A DNA stretch of 64,000 bases. It comes from Sacculina carcini. Lineage: Eukaryota; Arthropoda; Thecostraca; Sacculinidae. The DNA lies in the NCBI GenBank assembly GCA_916048095.2, contig OU696582.1, positions 6,400,270 through 6,464,269 on the forward strand, given 5' to 3'. The notes under the pieces are model-generated. The model did no database searches. It worked only from the letters and a program-made list of their open reading frames with translations, and had not been told where the DNA came from. Below are positions 46,451 to 56,934 of this stretch, in pieces (position 1 is the stretch's first letter; each line of letters starts with the position of its first letter). Both the position numbers and the translations under genes were made by a program.

Positions 46451-47593
46451 AATCACCCAATGCTGGTAATGCAAGGTCCACTGGGGATTTCTCCTCGCTG
46501 CATAAATTTTCGACACTCTCGCACTCCGCAGGAGGTGAGAGGCGTTGAAGAGGCACTTTAGTCTCTTTACCATCGGCGTGCTGTACTCGGGCATACTGAG
46601 GATTCACGTGCAGCAATGTTACTTTCTCGACAGAGGGCTCATACTTGGAAGCGACCAAGCTCTTTTTCAGAAATGCTTGTTGTTGCGGTAATAGCCACGT
46701 GGGAAGTGCGTGACCGAACTTTGCTTTCCGAGGAGAGTTGAAGAAACGCTCATGTGGTGTTTGATTAGTCGACACACAAAGCAAAGAGCGAATGCTATGC
46801 AGGGCGTCTGGAAGAACCATCTCTCAGTCCTCGATCGGTAAATTCCTGGAATGAAGTGCAAGATGTATCGTACGACATAAGGTGCCGTTATAACGTTCGA
46901 CTTGTCCTTTGGCGCGTGGGTCGTATGCCGAAGCATAACTAGTGGCAACACCTCGCTGCAGCAAAAATTGTCGATACTTGGAGGAAGTGAAGGCCGCGCC
47001 ACGATCAGTATGTATTTACTCAGGTAGCCCAAAAGTGCAGAAGAGCGATGATAAACACTCAATAGTCGACTCTGCAGATGTATTCTCAGTCGGGTAAGCG
47101 AATAGAAATCGACTGTCTTCATCCACCACCGTCAGAATGTACCTATTGTTTCCTCTTTTGGCAGGTAGTGGGCCTTTAAAATCGATTGATAACCTTCAAA
47201 TGGACGTGTCGCCTTGATCAATGTACCGACTTGATTGATGAATCTTGGTTTGACTTCAGCGCAGGTAGAACAACTCCGGATCACTGATTTTACTTCCTCT
47301 AGGGAGTATGGCAGATTGCGACAGCGAACCACATGCCATAATCGTCTTATCCCAGGGTGGCACAAGCAGTCGTGAATCTCCTTCAGACTTGTTCTTGTCT
47401 CCCCCATGGCTGCAGACACATCGGAGGGTGCACGTGACAATGCATCCGCTTCCAGATTTCGAGAGCCAGTGCGATATGTGATGTCAAAGTTGAAGCAGGT
47501 AAGTTCCATCCGCCAGCGAAGAATTTTATCGTTCTTAATTTCTCCTCTGTTCTTGTAGTCGAACATATACCTCACCGATTTCTGGTCTTTAAT
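46450..47593 (-). pseudogene. Gyp3 integrase and RNase H end (inverted block)
   Basis: On the minus strand: RNase H end VRYMFDYKNRGEIKNDKILR and EADALSRAPSD; zinc finger HDCLCHPGIRRLWHVVRC and CSTCAEVKP; core HTDRGAAFTSSKYRQFL and GQVERYNGTL; C-terminus VLPDALHSIRSLL, TPHERFFN and VDLALPALGD. Frames change near 47120 and 46830 and a stop lies at the second core region. The piece is inverted with respect to gag. Confidence 0.85.
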
Positions 47594-47595
47594 TA

Positions 47596-48350
47596 CCGTA
47601 TATACTCGCATATAAACCGAGTTTATAAGTATAAAATGCAATGCTGAAATCAGGGGGTCGGCTTATATGCGCATAAAACAAAATGAACACAAGGACAGAT
47701 ACTAATGCCAATTTTCCAGCCACACGTTTTCATCGCTATCTGACTCTTTATTTGGTTCTGTGTCACCAGTGGCGAGCCGTAACCAAGCTAGAGCTAGTGA
47801 TGAAGCCGACGTCATTGGTACACGGTTTGATATCTTAGAAATAACACGCTCAAACAGAGGCAGTCGAAGAGGGAAATCAGAGGCAGCTAATTGGTAGGCA
47901 GCGCGTGGGAAGGGGGACGAGGGTCACGTGGCGTATAGAAGAACAGCAAACCAATGGGGCAAACGTGAGCACGCGGCCACATAATTGAAAAGTGTGCTGT
48001 AGTTTGATCATTTTAGTTGTAAACTTATTTCTACAATACACCATGTCTGGAGAAAAAAGAAAACGTATGTCCTATACTGCTGACTTCAAGCTAAAAGTGA
48101 TAAAGGTCGCTGAAGAAACAAGCAACCTGGAACCTGGAACCTGGAAAGAAACAACTATCTTTACAGTAACAAATTTCGATGAACCAAAAATATGGAGTAA
48201 AATTAGATAAGTTGAGTGTCGGCTTATATGCGGGTTTTTGCAGAAACTGGTCATTTTAAAGCAGTTTTAGAGGGTCGGCTTATATGCGAGGTCGGCTTAT
48301 ATGCGAGGTCGGCTTATATGCGAGGTCGGCTTATATGCGAGTATATACGG
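47596..48350 (+). mobile_element. pogo/Tigger-like DNA transposon, internally deleted
   Basis: 755 bp flanked by TA (47594-47595, 48351-48352). Terminal inverted repeats begin CCGTATATACTCGCATATAA and match at 24 of 25 bases. A TCGGCTTATATGCGAGG unit is repeated about four times at the right end. At 48042 a short frame encodes MSGEKRKRMSYTADFKLKVI, the first helix-turn-helix of pogo-type transposases, and ends early. The DDE domain is missing. It inserted in the Gyp3 RNase H. Confidence 0.9.
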
Positions 48351-48352
48351 TA

Positions 48353-49455
48353 GTTGAAATCGTTTTCCGATCAAGAAATGCCGCCACTTTCGAATCGCTT
48401 CTATCACGGCGCAAGCTTCGCGTTCAATCGCTGAGTGGTGGAGCTCTGAGTGCGTAAGGGAACTCGAGAAAAATGCATCCGGTTTCCCGTTTTGTGTCAG
48501 GGATGCCGCTATAGCTTCTGATGACGCATCAGTTTCAACGAAAAACGGCACATGTCGATGTCGTCGATGGCACATGAAGACGCTTGAGATATTTCATGTT
48601 TGAGATCCTCGATTGACTAAAGAGTGTTGCAATCCATTGGAAATATTTGTTGTTCACCACAGGCTTGATTTTCTCCGAGAAATTAGGTATCCATTTCGAG
48701 TAATGTGACAGGAGTCCCAAAATCCGCTGTTGAGCTTTGAAGTTCTTCGGAGCCGGCACTTCGAGAAGAGGCCGCATGCGTTCAGGATCCGGTCGAATTT
48801 GGTGATTCTCGATTATGTGACCAAGTGTCGTGACACTAGTAAGAAGATACTTGCTTTTTTATTGATTGATTGTTAATCCATACTTGTCTGCTGTTGAAAG
48901 AAACTTTTGCAAGTTGAAATCATGCTCTTCTTTTGAATATCCACAAATGGTTATGTCATCCACATACGCAAAAGTGTCTTTCAAGCCCTCTTGTTGAATA
49001 ATGTCGTCCAAAATTTGTTGGAAACATGCGACGCCGTTAGTGATGCCAAACGGTATTCGCGTAAACTCGTGGAGGCGTCCCTTGGCTTCAAACGCCGTGA
49101 ATTCTCTTTCGTCATGTCGCAGCGAAACTTGGTGATGAGCGGACTTGAGATCCACTCGGCTGAAATAGTTGTACTTGGATCTGTTCAACCATAATTGTGA
49201 TGGCTGGGACAGGATAGGCGTTGAGATATGTAAACCGGTTGAATGTCTGTGAATAATCAACGGCGAGGCGACGCTTGTTTCTATTTTTCACTACGACAAT
49301 CTGAGCACGCCAAGGACTTCGGCTGGGAACGATGATCCCTTCTTCCAATAGGCGATTGACTTCGTTCTTAATAAAACGCCTGTCGTCGATGTTGTAGCGT
49401 CGAGACCTGATTTGAATCGGTTGACAGCCTGGAGTCAGGTTGTTGAACACGCTGG
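48353..49455 (-). pseudogene. Gyp3 reverse transcriptase and RNase H start (inverted block)
   Basis: Minus-strand frames: PGCQPIQIRSRRYN, EVNRLLEEGIIVPSRSPWRA, RLAVDYSQTFNRF; YFSRVDLKSAHHQVSL (Asp), FGITNGVACFQQILDDI, catalytic TFAYVDDITICG; RILGLLSHYSKWIPNFSEKI; RNase H FFVETDASSEAIAASLTQNG and HSAIEREACAVIEAIRKWRH. Several frame changes. Close in motif to the remnant at 21959-23490. Confidence 0.88.
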
Positions 49456-49469
49456 GTGATTCTATGCGA

Positions 49470-49816
49470 GTGTCGACAATTTATGCAGCGAGGAGAAATA
49501 CCCAGTGGACCTTGCATTGCCAGCATTGGGTGATAAAGGCGATACGGATGCGAAACAACCATTTTGAATGACGAAACTGATCACAGCTGAGGAGGTGCGT
49601 GAGAAGTCTGCAGAACCGTCTTCCGAAACAGAGACGCCTTTTCCTTCGGGTAATCACGGTCGTGAACAAGACACAGATCCGGTTACCGCCGTCGAGAGGG
49701 AGAACATCGCCTCCAGATCACCAGTAGCTGAAAGATCGGTGCCAACATTCGAGAACAGTGCTCGAAGAAGCTCGAGGACAAGAACAAGACCGGCCTATTT
49801 GAAATATTACGTTTAA
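49470..49816 (+). pseudogene. Gyp3 polyprotein C-terminus, + strand
   Basis: VDNLCSEEKYPVDLALPALG then, after one stop, a hydrophilic frame (49568-49816) ending RPAYLKYYV, 30 bases before the 3' LTR. Its first ~70 bases duplicate, in opposite orientation, those at 46451-46530. Confidence 0.75.
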
Positions 49817-49846
49817 TGGCATGATTCTGATACTAGAGGGGGAGAA

Positions 49847-50052
49847 TGTAGTGAAATGTATTACCTGACAACTTTATAAGAATTCAATACCTGGCATATT
49901 TGTGTTGTTACTGTTGTTGTATATACTGCTGATTGTCTCGTCGCTGTGTGTAGTTGTTTGTTTGTTTACAGCAGGATTATATACGCTTATTATTGGTAGA
50001 AGTTAAGTTGATTAATATAATGTAAATTCTGGACATTGAAGTATTCACTACA
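49847..50052 (+). repeat. Gyp3 3' LTR
   Basis: 206 bp, preceded by a polypurine tract AGAGGGGGAGAA. The same sequence, without the LINE, as the split 5' LTR, which provides the empty-site comparison for Line1. Confidence 0.92.
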
Positions 50053-50086
50053 TTTGTCTCACCAAATTGAATATCACTAAGCCACT

Positions 50087-51402
50087 GCCTGGAGAACATC
50101 GACTATAATACCGATGCAAAATACTTGGGAGTGATATTCGACCACAAGCTCAACATGGAGCAACATGTAGAACACATCATAAATAGGGCTTCAAGGAGAA
50201 CCGATATTTTAAAAACAATGCAGGCACAACACAGCGGCGCAGACACGTCCACCATGATAAGGCTGTACAAGAGTCTCGTGCGACCAGTACTGGAGTACGG
50301 TATACAGGCATACTCGGCCGCATCACCGCGAGTGTTGCAGCGACTCGACACGGTGCAAAACGATTGCTTGCGTCTGGCGACCGGGGCTTTCAGGACGAGT
50401 CCCGTCAAATTACTGGAGGGATACACTGGGGTGGAGAATCTGGAATTGCGACGGCAAGACCTTTTTACGAGATACTACGCCAAAGCGCTGTCAAATCCCA
50501 CTCACCCAGCACACATTATATCAGCGCAGCAACCCACCAGTCTACAGGGGCAGTCGAGTGGAAATATCGGCACCAGAGGGCGCTATGCTCAGCTAGCGCT
50601 TGGTATCAGCGCCAGTATTCAATATGAAGTGCCTCCCATGGAGCCGCCGTGGCTCATGGTGCGTCCTCAAGTGAGTTTTCTGCTGGATAATAAAACACAT
50701 GTGACCGACGCTGAAATCCAGCAAGAGTTGGCCTAATTTAAGGCTGAACACTTGGATGCCCAGTTCATCTACACCGACGGCTCGAGAAGCGAGGGACGGA
50801 CAGGTTGTGCAGTCTACTCCGCCGGTGGACACGTGGCAGGTGTGAGTCACACTCACCACTACAGACTGCCGGACTGGGCGTCGGTGTACGATACCGAAAT
50901 ATTCGCAATATATAAAGCAATACAAATGTGCGTGCAGGAAAATTACCAAAAAACAATAATTGTGTCTGATTCGAAGTCTGCGCTTTTATCCATTCTCAGT
51001 TTTAAGCCTTAGTATATTTCATCAACTCACATACATCGTTTTTACAAAGAATTGTGGTACGAAAGCTCAGAGTGTAAACTCCTATGGGTGCCGAGCCACA
51101 GACAAATAGAGGGCAACGAAAAGGCCGACAAAGCCACTAAAACGGCATTGAGACTGACCACGACGGTTTTACTCGACCAAAACAGGCGAACAGTGGAAGG
51201 CCATATCAAGCGCTGTACCAGCAACGTGTTCAGAACGGCATGGCAGGCACTTGCCAACAGATACATGCTGCCGACATTATTCCAGGCACCGTGTCCATGG
51301 CGGCCTCGGTCTCCTTGTCGAGATCCGCGGGACGGATGCTGGCCCGTCTGATAATTGGCCACACGGAGATGACGCACCTGCATCTCCTGGAGAGGGAGAC
51401 AG
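50087..51402 (+). pseudogene. Line1 second copy, truncated at both ends
   Basis: Matches Line1 from about 41797 to 43115 with only scattered changes. It starts in the RT thumb (YNTDAKYLGVIFDHKL) and covers RNase H (FIYTDGSRSEGRTGCAVYSA, intact across the site deleted in the first copy). Two stops, TAA near 50734 and TAG near 51009, break it. It ends abruptly at 51402 against Gyp4. Without a 3' tail, it is a deletion remnant, not a clean insertion. Confidence 0.9.
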
Positions 51403-52447
51403 CGTCTGTGTGTTGCCTCGTCCTTTCCATGTGTCTGTGTGTTGCCTCGTCCGTCGTTCCGGTTCGATCTTCTTGTGTACCGAGAATTGGACCGAGCCCG
51501 TCGCTTGTAAACGTGCCGCCTTCCTCCCACCGGCTGTCTGGAACTTTTTTCAGTTGTGATGTTTCACGCAGTTTCTGCTTATTTCCTCTTTGAATTATGA
51601 CGGTACTTCCCTTTCTTTCAGTGACCGTCCATGGTTGTGGGTCATATCGGTGCGAGAGTTTGTTCGTTCTTGTCTGGCGAAGCAGGACTCTGTCGTTTTT
51701 CGCGATATCGCTCGACCTGGCTCTATTCTTGCTGTCTGTGCGCGCCTTCAGTTTTTCTTTTTCCTCCCGGTCTGTCTTACGCGCTTTTCTCCACCTCCAC
51801 CCTTCCGTGTTCGATTGGATTTGAGGCCATTTCATTTTCAAACTTCTACCCATCAGTAGTTGTGCGGGTGTTTCTCCCGTGGTGCAATGTGGCGTATTTC
51901 GGTACTATAAAAGAAACATTCCCAACAATCGTTTCCAGTTTCTCGTCTCTGTGTTGGATGCACGAACGTTTTTGAGTAACGAAGAGAAAAACCTTTCCAC
52001 TTCGCCATTACTCTGTGAATGATACGGTGAAACCTTTCTGTGCCGTGTACCCCATTCTTTGCAAAATAGCGCCAACTCCTTGCCCCGGAACTGTGGTCTG
52101 TTGTCTGATACAATCACCTCTGGCACTCCGTGAGTGTAGATGCAGTTTTCAATCACCGCCGTAACCGTGTGAGTGTCGGTGGCTCTCACGACTGATGCCT
52201 CAGGCCACCTGGAACCCGCGTCTACGATGCCAACTACATAGTCTCCACTGGGAAATGGCCCGTAAATATCTACGTGGATAACCTCCCACGCCCCGCTCAT
52301 CATCGACGTATTCAATGGGTTCGTACGTTTTCGCTGATCCAAGCTTGCACACGGTATGCACGCACTTAGCAATTTTTCCACATCTTGGTCCAGCTTAGGC
52401 CACCACACTTTTGTCCGCAATAGTGCCTTGGTTTTCACTATTCCCAT
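51403..52447 (-). pseudogene. Gyp4 integrase
   Basis: Minus-strand frame from 52447: KTKALLRTKVWWPKLDQDVE and CIPCASLDQ (zinc CC), then EVIHVDIYGPFPSGDY (D), EVIVSDNRPQFRGKEL (D), YHSQSNGEVERFFSSLLK (E). The C-terminal part continues in another frame (51853 down) with a basic region, NDRVLLRQTRTNKLSHRYDP and WTVTERKGSTV. It is cut at 51402. Confidence 0.88.
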
Positions 52448-52520
52448 ATGAGCTTCGTGGGCAGTTGAAGTGTGCGCCTGCGAAGCGATGATGGGATGGC
52501 GATCTTGGATCCGCGAATGA

Positions 52521-53282
52521 TCAGTCCCCTTTTAGCTGTGAGTTCATCGCGAATTTTTTTAATGCTTGAATTCGTTCGTCTTCCCAATCACCGTGTTGTA
52601 TGGCTCTCTCCACTGCCTGTAATGTGCTATCCTTCTGTGACTCTTCGACAAGTTCAGACAGAGTCAGCGCCACCGGTACGCTGTGTGCGACGACGTAGTT
52701 GACGAAACCCTCAGCTATTTCTTCTTCTGCTGAGATTTTGTCGTGATATTGTACAGGCTGTCTTGATAACACGTCGGCAGGGTTGTCTCGCCCGTTGATG
52801 TGACGAATGGTGAAGTCATACTGCTGCATACGTAATATCCACCGCAATATGCGTGCTGAAGGATTACCTGTTGGTTTGAAGATTGATGTGAGCGTTTGGT
52901 GATCGGTTCGAATTTCGAATTCTGCTCCGTATAGGTACAAATGAAATCGCTCACAAGCCCACACAATCGCCAGTGCCTCTTTTTCAAGTTGGCAATATCT
53001 TCGTTCAACGTCGGTTAACGTCCTGGACGCGTAGCTCACTGGCCTTAGATCGCCATGATGGTTCTGGCGGAGTACCGCCCCTAAGCCAACTGGGCTCGCA
53101 TCCACAATGAGTGATGTCCGACGTTTCGGGTCAAAATGAATAAGGTGTGCCTCTTTCTTTACCGCCTCTTTCAGTTCGTGAAAACATTTTTCTTCCTTCT
53201 CTGTCCATCTCCACGCGGTGTTCTGTCTGGTTAGTAGTCTCAGTGGCTCGCTCTTAGTTGCCAGTCGCGGAATGAATCTGGT
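52521..53282 (-). pseudogene. Gyp4 RNase H
   Basis: MDASPVGLGAVLRQ (Asp), RRYCQLEKEALAIVWACERF (Glu), IRTDHQTLTSIFKP (Asp) and NPADVLSRQP, the full Gypsy RNase H set. A frame change at about 53282 separates it from the RT. The linker (TRFIPRLATKSEPLR) is in the RNase H frame. Confidence 0.88.
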
Positions 53283-54901
53283 CAGGTAGTGAGCCCCATA
53301 AAGCTCCTGACGTCTTGCGGTGTTTTCGGTCGTTCGAACCCTTGGATTGCTTCGATTTTGGACCTTGTCGGCTTGACGCCGCTGCTAGAAACTGAAAAGC
53401 CATGAAATATGACGTCTTCCACGTGAAAGATGCTCTTATTCCGAGAGATGGACAGATTATTTTCCCGTAAGGTACGGAGAACGGATTCAAGAGCTCTGTC
53501 GTGTTCCTGTGTGTTTTTCCCCCAAATCAGTATGTCATCTGCTCCGTTACGACAGTTCGGACATTTTTGCAGTATTTGTTGGAGTAAGCGCTGTCCCTCT
53601 TCTGCTGCCGAAGTTATGCCCATTACCAAGACTTTGTATCTATAGATACCTGAATCGTACGAAAAAGTGGTGATTCCTCTGGACTCCGGTGACAGTTCTA
53701 TCTGGTAATAGTAGTAATTCAAATCAATTTTTGAGAACACATTGGCTCCACTGATCTCGCTGAGGATTTGCTCTACTGTAGGAATCGGGTAGCGGGAGCG
53801 ATTTACGGCTTTGTTTGCCATTCGCAAATCTGCACAAATTCTGATGTCACCGTTAGGTTTGGGCGCGGTGATCAATGGTGAAACCCATGGTGTGGATCCC
53901 TCTACCTTTTCGATGATGTCGTTTTTCAGCATGTCTTGAATTTTTTCTTCCACGGCCCCTCGTAGGTGGAATGGCACTCGCCGCGGTGGTATCGCTACCG
54001 GTTTGACTTTCTCATCTATGTCGAGTTTCAATTGGAAATTCCTCATCCGCCCGATGCCTTCTAGTGCAGGTAGATGTCTGTTCAAAATACTTCTTGTTGA
54101 TTCTGGGATTTCCTCGGCTTTCACACTGTCGATTCGAGGCATAGACAGTAAACCCAGTTCCAAACACGCTTGTCGTCCCAATATATTCCCACTGTCATGT
54201 GCCTTGGTTACCAACATTTTTTGTATAATTCGTCTGGACCCATATGTGAGTGTGGCAAAAAATTCTCCTCGAAGCGGAATCGGTGTGTCGCCGTACGATC
54301 TGGGTACAACTTTTGAGCGGCTAAGGACGACCGTTGGTTTTGCATCCGCCAGATGCTCAAACGTTCTGCCATCCAACAAGTTAACGCTAGCTCCCGAATC
54401 GATCAGCATACGGACCGCAACGTTGTCCACTAGAATGCGCTTCGTGCCCGAACTTTTGGTATTTATGCGAAAGACGTTGGACTCGTCGTCCGTGTATCTG
54501 CTACGCGTGGATGAGAGGCGTCGAACGCCGTTGTTCTCGCAAGACGATGTGTCATCTATTGCTTGTATTTGTTTAGCCTGTTGTAACTTCTTACAGCATG
54601 CTGTGGCAAAATGGTTTCGTATACCACAATGATGACACTTTTTTCCAAACGCCGGACAATCTCGTTGACCGTGCCGGTGTCCTGTACCATTGCATCCGAA
54701 GCATCGTGACAAATCAGTTGGTTTATCCCCACCCTCATGCTTATTTCTGTCTTTCTCCCATTCAGATTCCTGGCGTTGCCTATATCTAGTCACTTTATGA
54801 ATGCTGGTGTCTTGCTCTGTACACTCTATTTGTTTTGCCTGTGATCCTGTTGCCTCGTGTGTATAGGACAATCGTAGTGCAGTCTGTACTGTCAAATCAG
54901 G
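53282..54901 (-). CDS. Gyp4 nucleocapsid-protease-reverse transcriptase
   Basis: 537 codons. Zinc knuckles CFGCNGTGHRHGQRDC and CHHCGIRNHFATAC. Protease VRMLIDSGASVNLLDG (DSG) and NILGRQACLELGLL. RT RVPFHLRGAVEEKIQDML, GSTPWVSPLITAPKPNGDIR, NVFSKIDLNYYYYQIEL and catalytic NGADDILIWGK, where the family usually has IADD. It joins gag through a single in-frame TAA at 54902-54904 and loses the RNase H frame at 53282. Confidence 0.9.
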   Translation of the reverse strand, partial: PDLTVQTALRLSYTHEATGSQAKQIECTEQDTSIHKVTRYRQRQESEWEKDRNKHEGGDKPTDLSRCFGCNGTGHRHGQRDCPAFGKKCHHCGIRNHFATACCKKLQQAKQIQAIDDTSSCENNGVRRLSSTRSRYTDDESNVFRINTKSSGTKRILVDNVAVRMLIDSGASVNLLDGRTFEHLADAKPTVVLSRSKVVPRSYGDTPIPLRGEFFATLTYGSRRIIQKMLVTKAHDSGNILGRQACLELGLLSMPRIDSVKAEEIPESTRSILNRHLPALEGIGRMRNFQLKLDIDEKVKPVAIPPRRVPFHLRGAVEEKIQDMLKNDIIEKVEGSTPWVSPLITAPKPNGDIRICADLRMANKAVNRSRYPIPTVEQILSEISGANVFSKIDLNYYYYQIELSPESRGITTFSYDSGIYRYKVLVMGITSAAEEGQRLLQQILQKCPNCRNGADDILIWGKNTQEHDRALESVLRTLRENNLSISRNKSIFHVEDVIFHGFSVSSSGVKPTRSKIEAIQGFERPKTPQDVRSFMGLTT

Positions 54902-55369
54902 TTATTTGAGGTATGAGCGCCTTAGCGTGTTCGAGTTGCATGTCTCCACTAATTGATCAATTATCGCCTTGTCCAGATTATATTGACCAAAATTGCATTT
55001 AGCTCCCTGTGTTCGCAACCTTGTCACGAACGTGTTGGTGTTTTCGCCCATTTGTTGTGTAAGGTTACGGAATTTGTGTCGCTCGAATACTTCACTTGTA
55101 CGCTCTTGAATATATTCATCCAGCGCTACCTTGATAGTTTTGTACGAAGGTTCGGTTTGGTTCGTTGGCACCTCAGGTTGTAGTGTTTTCAGAATGTCTT
55201 TAAGTTTCGTACCTCCGTAAAATCGCAGTAAGGCTCGTCGCCTGCTGTCACTTGTGATCTCAAACTCCGTGAATGCGTCTTCAATATGTTCAACCCACTC
55301 TCTCCACGCGCTGGTTTGGTTGTTCTCGTCGAACTCCAGCGGTGGTATATTTGGGATAGCTTGAGCCAT
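54902..55369 (-). pseudogene. Gyp4 gag capsid
   Basis: ATG at 55369: MAQAIPNIPPLEFDENNQTS, WREWVEHIEDAFTEF, RRRALLRFYGGTKLKDIL, then a RHKFRNLTQQMGENTNTFVT segment and LVETCNSNTLRRSYLK. This is the standard capsid of this Gypsy group. It ends at TAA; the same frame continues at once into the knuckle region, so the stop looks like a point mutation. Confidence 0.88.
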
Positions 55370-55382
55370 TTGGATTTTTTTA

Positions 55383-55393
55383 CATCGTCGCCA
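55383..55393 (-). promoter_or_regulatory. Gyp4 putative primer-binding site
   Basis: TGGCGACGATG on the minus strand, 14 bases before the gag ATG. Many animal Gypsy elements have ACTGGCGACGAGG at this position. Confidence 0.5.
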
Positions 55394-56205
55394 GTTTTAC
55401 TATTCCTTTTCCGTCATCGCCACTACAATGAAAACAACCGTGAAACGTGCCACTCTATTTCATATCAATAAGACACCAACATTCAATGCCTGAAACATAA
55501 CCCAAATGATAGTGGTTAGTAATGTACATTAGCAAGGTTGATTAGCAAATACAAACACTCAATATAATTAAATCCTACCATATAACTTATTTGGAAACTT
55601 ATCATTAATACATATAAACAACATCAACCAGCCCCACAGTCATAAACGACACTTGCGCCACAAGTGTAGAAACAGTATAGGAACCAAAATAAACGAATTC
55701 TGATTGATAAAAACGTCTATCCTGTCCGACCTTGAAATTGTTCGGAATGACCTTGAATTTGTTCGGGATACTTGGCAACCCCTCGATTCCCCATCAGTGG
55801 GAAATATCGTTTTATTAGAAGAACATTGTAATAATAACCAGTAAACAAATTTAATCTGGCAAGCACACTAGTCATCGCACTCTTCATCTCAATTTTCAAT
55901 ACACTTCCACCTACCAGAAAACATTCTTGTTTAAATGTAGTTACGAACCACTCGTCTAAAATGTATCTGCAATTGTTTTTACCGACCCTGTGTTTACCAC
56001 ATGCTGACTTTGGACTTGGTTAGTATTGGCGTGTTTGTTAGCCAAGTTTGATGTATATGTAAATTTGTGGCCATTTCAGCTATAGGTTGTAGCGTAGCAC
56101 ACGCTCTTCTCTGCAGCCACACACACACATTTATATTATAGCGAAACGGCAGTACAATCCTTCAGGCTGCTTATGCCCAGCCATCCTAACATTGCAAATT
56201 ATCTT
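55394..56205. other. No gene recognised; may include the Gyp4 5' LTR
   Basis: AT-rich sequence without motifs. The LTR cannot be delimited because the 3' partner is gone. Confidence 0.4.
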
Positions 56206-56264
56206 GTAGCGGAGTCGTTAGGCGGCGCAATGCTGAGATGTTAGGCATTGCGCCGCCTCGCTAC
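56206..56264. repeat. Perfect inverted repeat (14-bp arms, 11-nt loop)
   Basis: Arms 56220-56233 (AGGCGGCGCAATGC) and 56245-56258 are exact reverse complements. An outer GTAGCG/CGCTAC pair lies at 56206-56211 and 56259-56264. Confidence 0.9.
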
Positions 56265-56570
56265 ACCGATGAAACACAGATACCCTCTACGAATGGACCG
56301 ACATAGGTTTCGCATAGGTTTCACAATGATGAATGCCCCACACACAAACACACACACACACACACACAGACAAACACGCCAGATGCCGCAGCCAGTGCCC
56401 GTGGCGGCGCCTGGCGGAAACGTCCGCAAACGCTTGCAGCCAAGCCCAGTGGCGCGATGCTCCTGCAAGCCAGCAGAGCGTGACGATCTGGAGAGAGCGG
56501 AGAGAGTGCAACCACGTGGTATGTAGGCAGCGGTGCCTCGCTGATTCACCGCGCTACAATCTCGTACTTA
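56265..56570. other. No gene; (CA)n tract
   Basis: ACACAC repeats at about 56338-56370. Both strands are open over short distances only because of the repeat. Confidence 0.5.
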
Positions 56571-56688
56571 GTGTGTGAATGTTTTTGTTATTGTAATTTG
56601 ATGTGTACAGTTGACCGATTTCGTCATTCAGTTGCATTCAGTGTTGCATATAATTAGAACGAATGGTTCTGCAAATGTCTGCGCGTTG

Positions 56689-56722
<34 letters not shown>
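56689..56722. repeat. (GT)n microsatellite
   Basis: Run of GT units within the presumed Phe3 LTR. Confidence 0.9.
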
Positions 56723-56728
<6 letters not shown>

Positions 56729-56934
56729 GCGTGCGTGTGTGCTTGTGTATGCGCGTATGCGTATGTGCAATCGGATCGCTTGGAATAGAATTTGCAGGAC
56801 GCTTTGGCAATGTGGAGAATGACGTGGGTGAGTCGAGCTTGGGGTGTTGCGAGTGTTGGAGATGGTACGGTGAGTACGGTGTGATAGAGTTGTTGCTGGT
56901 GAATACATTTTTTCGTTCCTTTGTTCAGCCTACA

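Larger units (their letters stand above)
38424..50052 (+). mobile_element. Gyp3: Gypsy retrotransposon with split 5' LTR and inverted pol
   Basis: The 5' LTR is 38424-38557 plus 45131-45209, separated by the Line1 insertion. The 3' LTR is 49847-50052. The LTR ends are TGTAGTGAA and TTCACTACA, a perfect 9-bp inverted repeat. Flanks are GTTGT and TTTGT (4 of 5 match). gag and protease (45318-46440) and a C-terminal piece (49470-49816) read on the + strand. RT, RNase H and integrase between them (46450-49460) read on the minus strand. A pogo-like element sits inside that block. The copy is dead but still bounded. Confidence 0.88.
51403..55393 (-). mobile_element. Gyp4: Gypsy retrotransposon, minus strand, 3' end lost
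   Basis: Reading from 55393 down: primer-site-like TGGCGACGATG, gag, zinc knuckles, protease, RT, RNase H, integrase, all on the minus strand. The integrase tail runs into the Line1 copy at 51402, so the 3' LTR is missing. The 5' LTR should lie just right of 55394 but cannot be bounded without its partner. Close to intact in coding, with one in-frame stop and at least two shifts. Confidence 0.85.
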
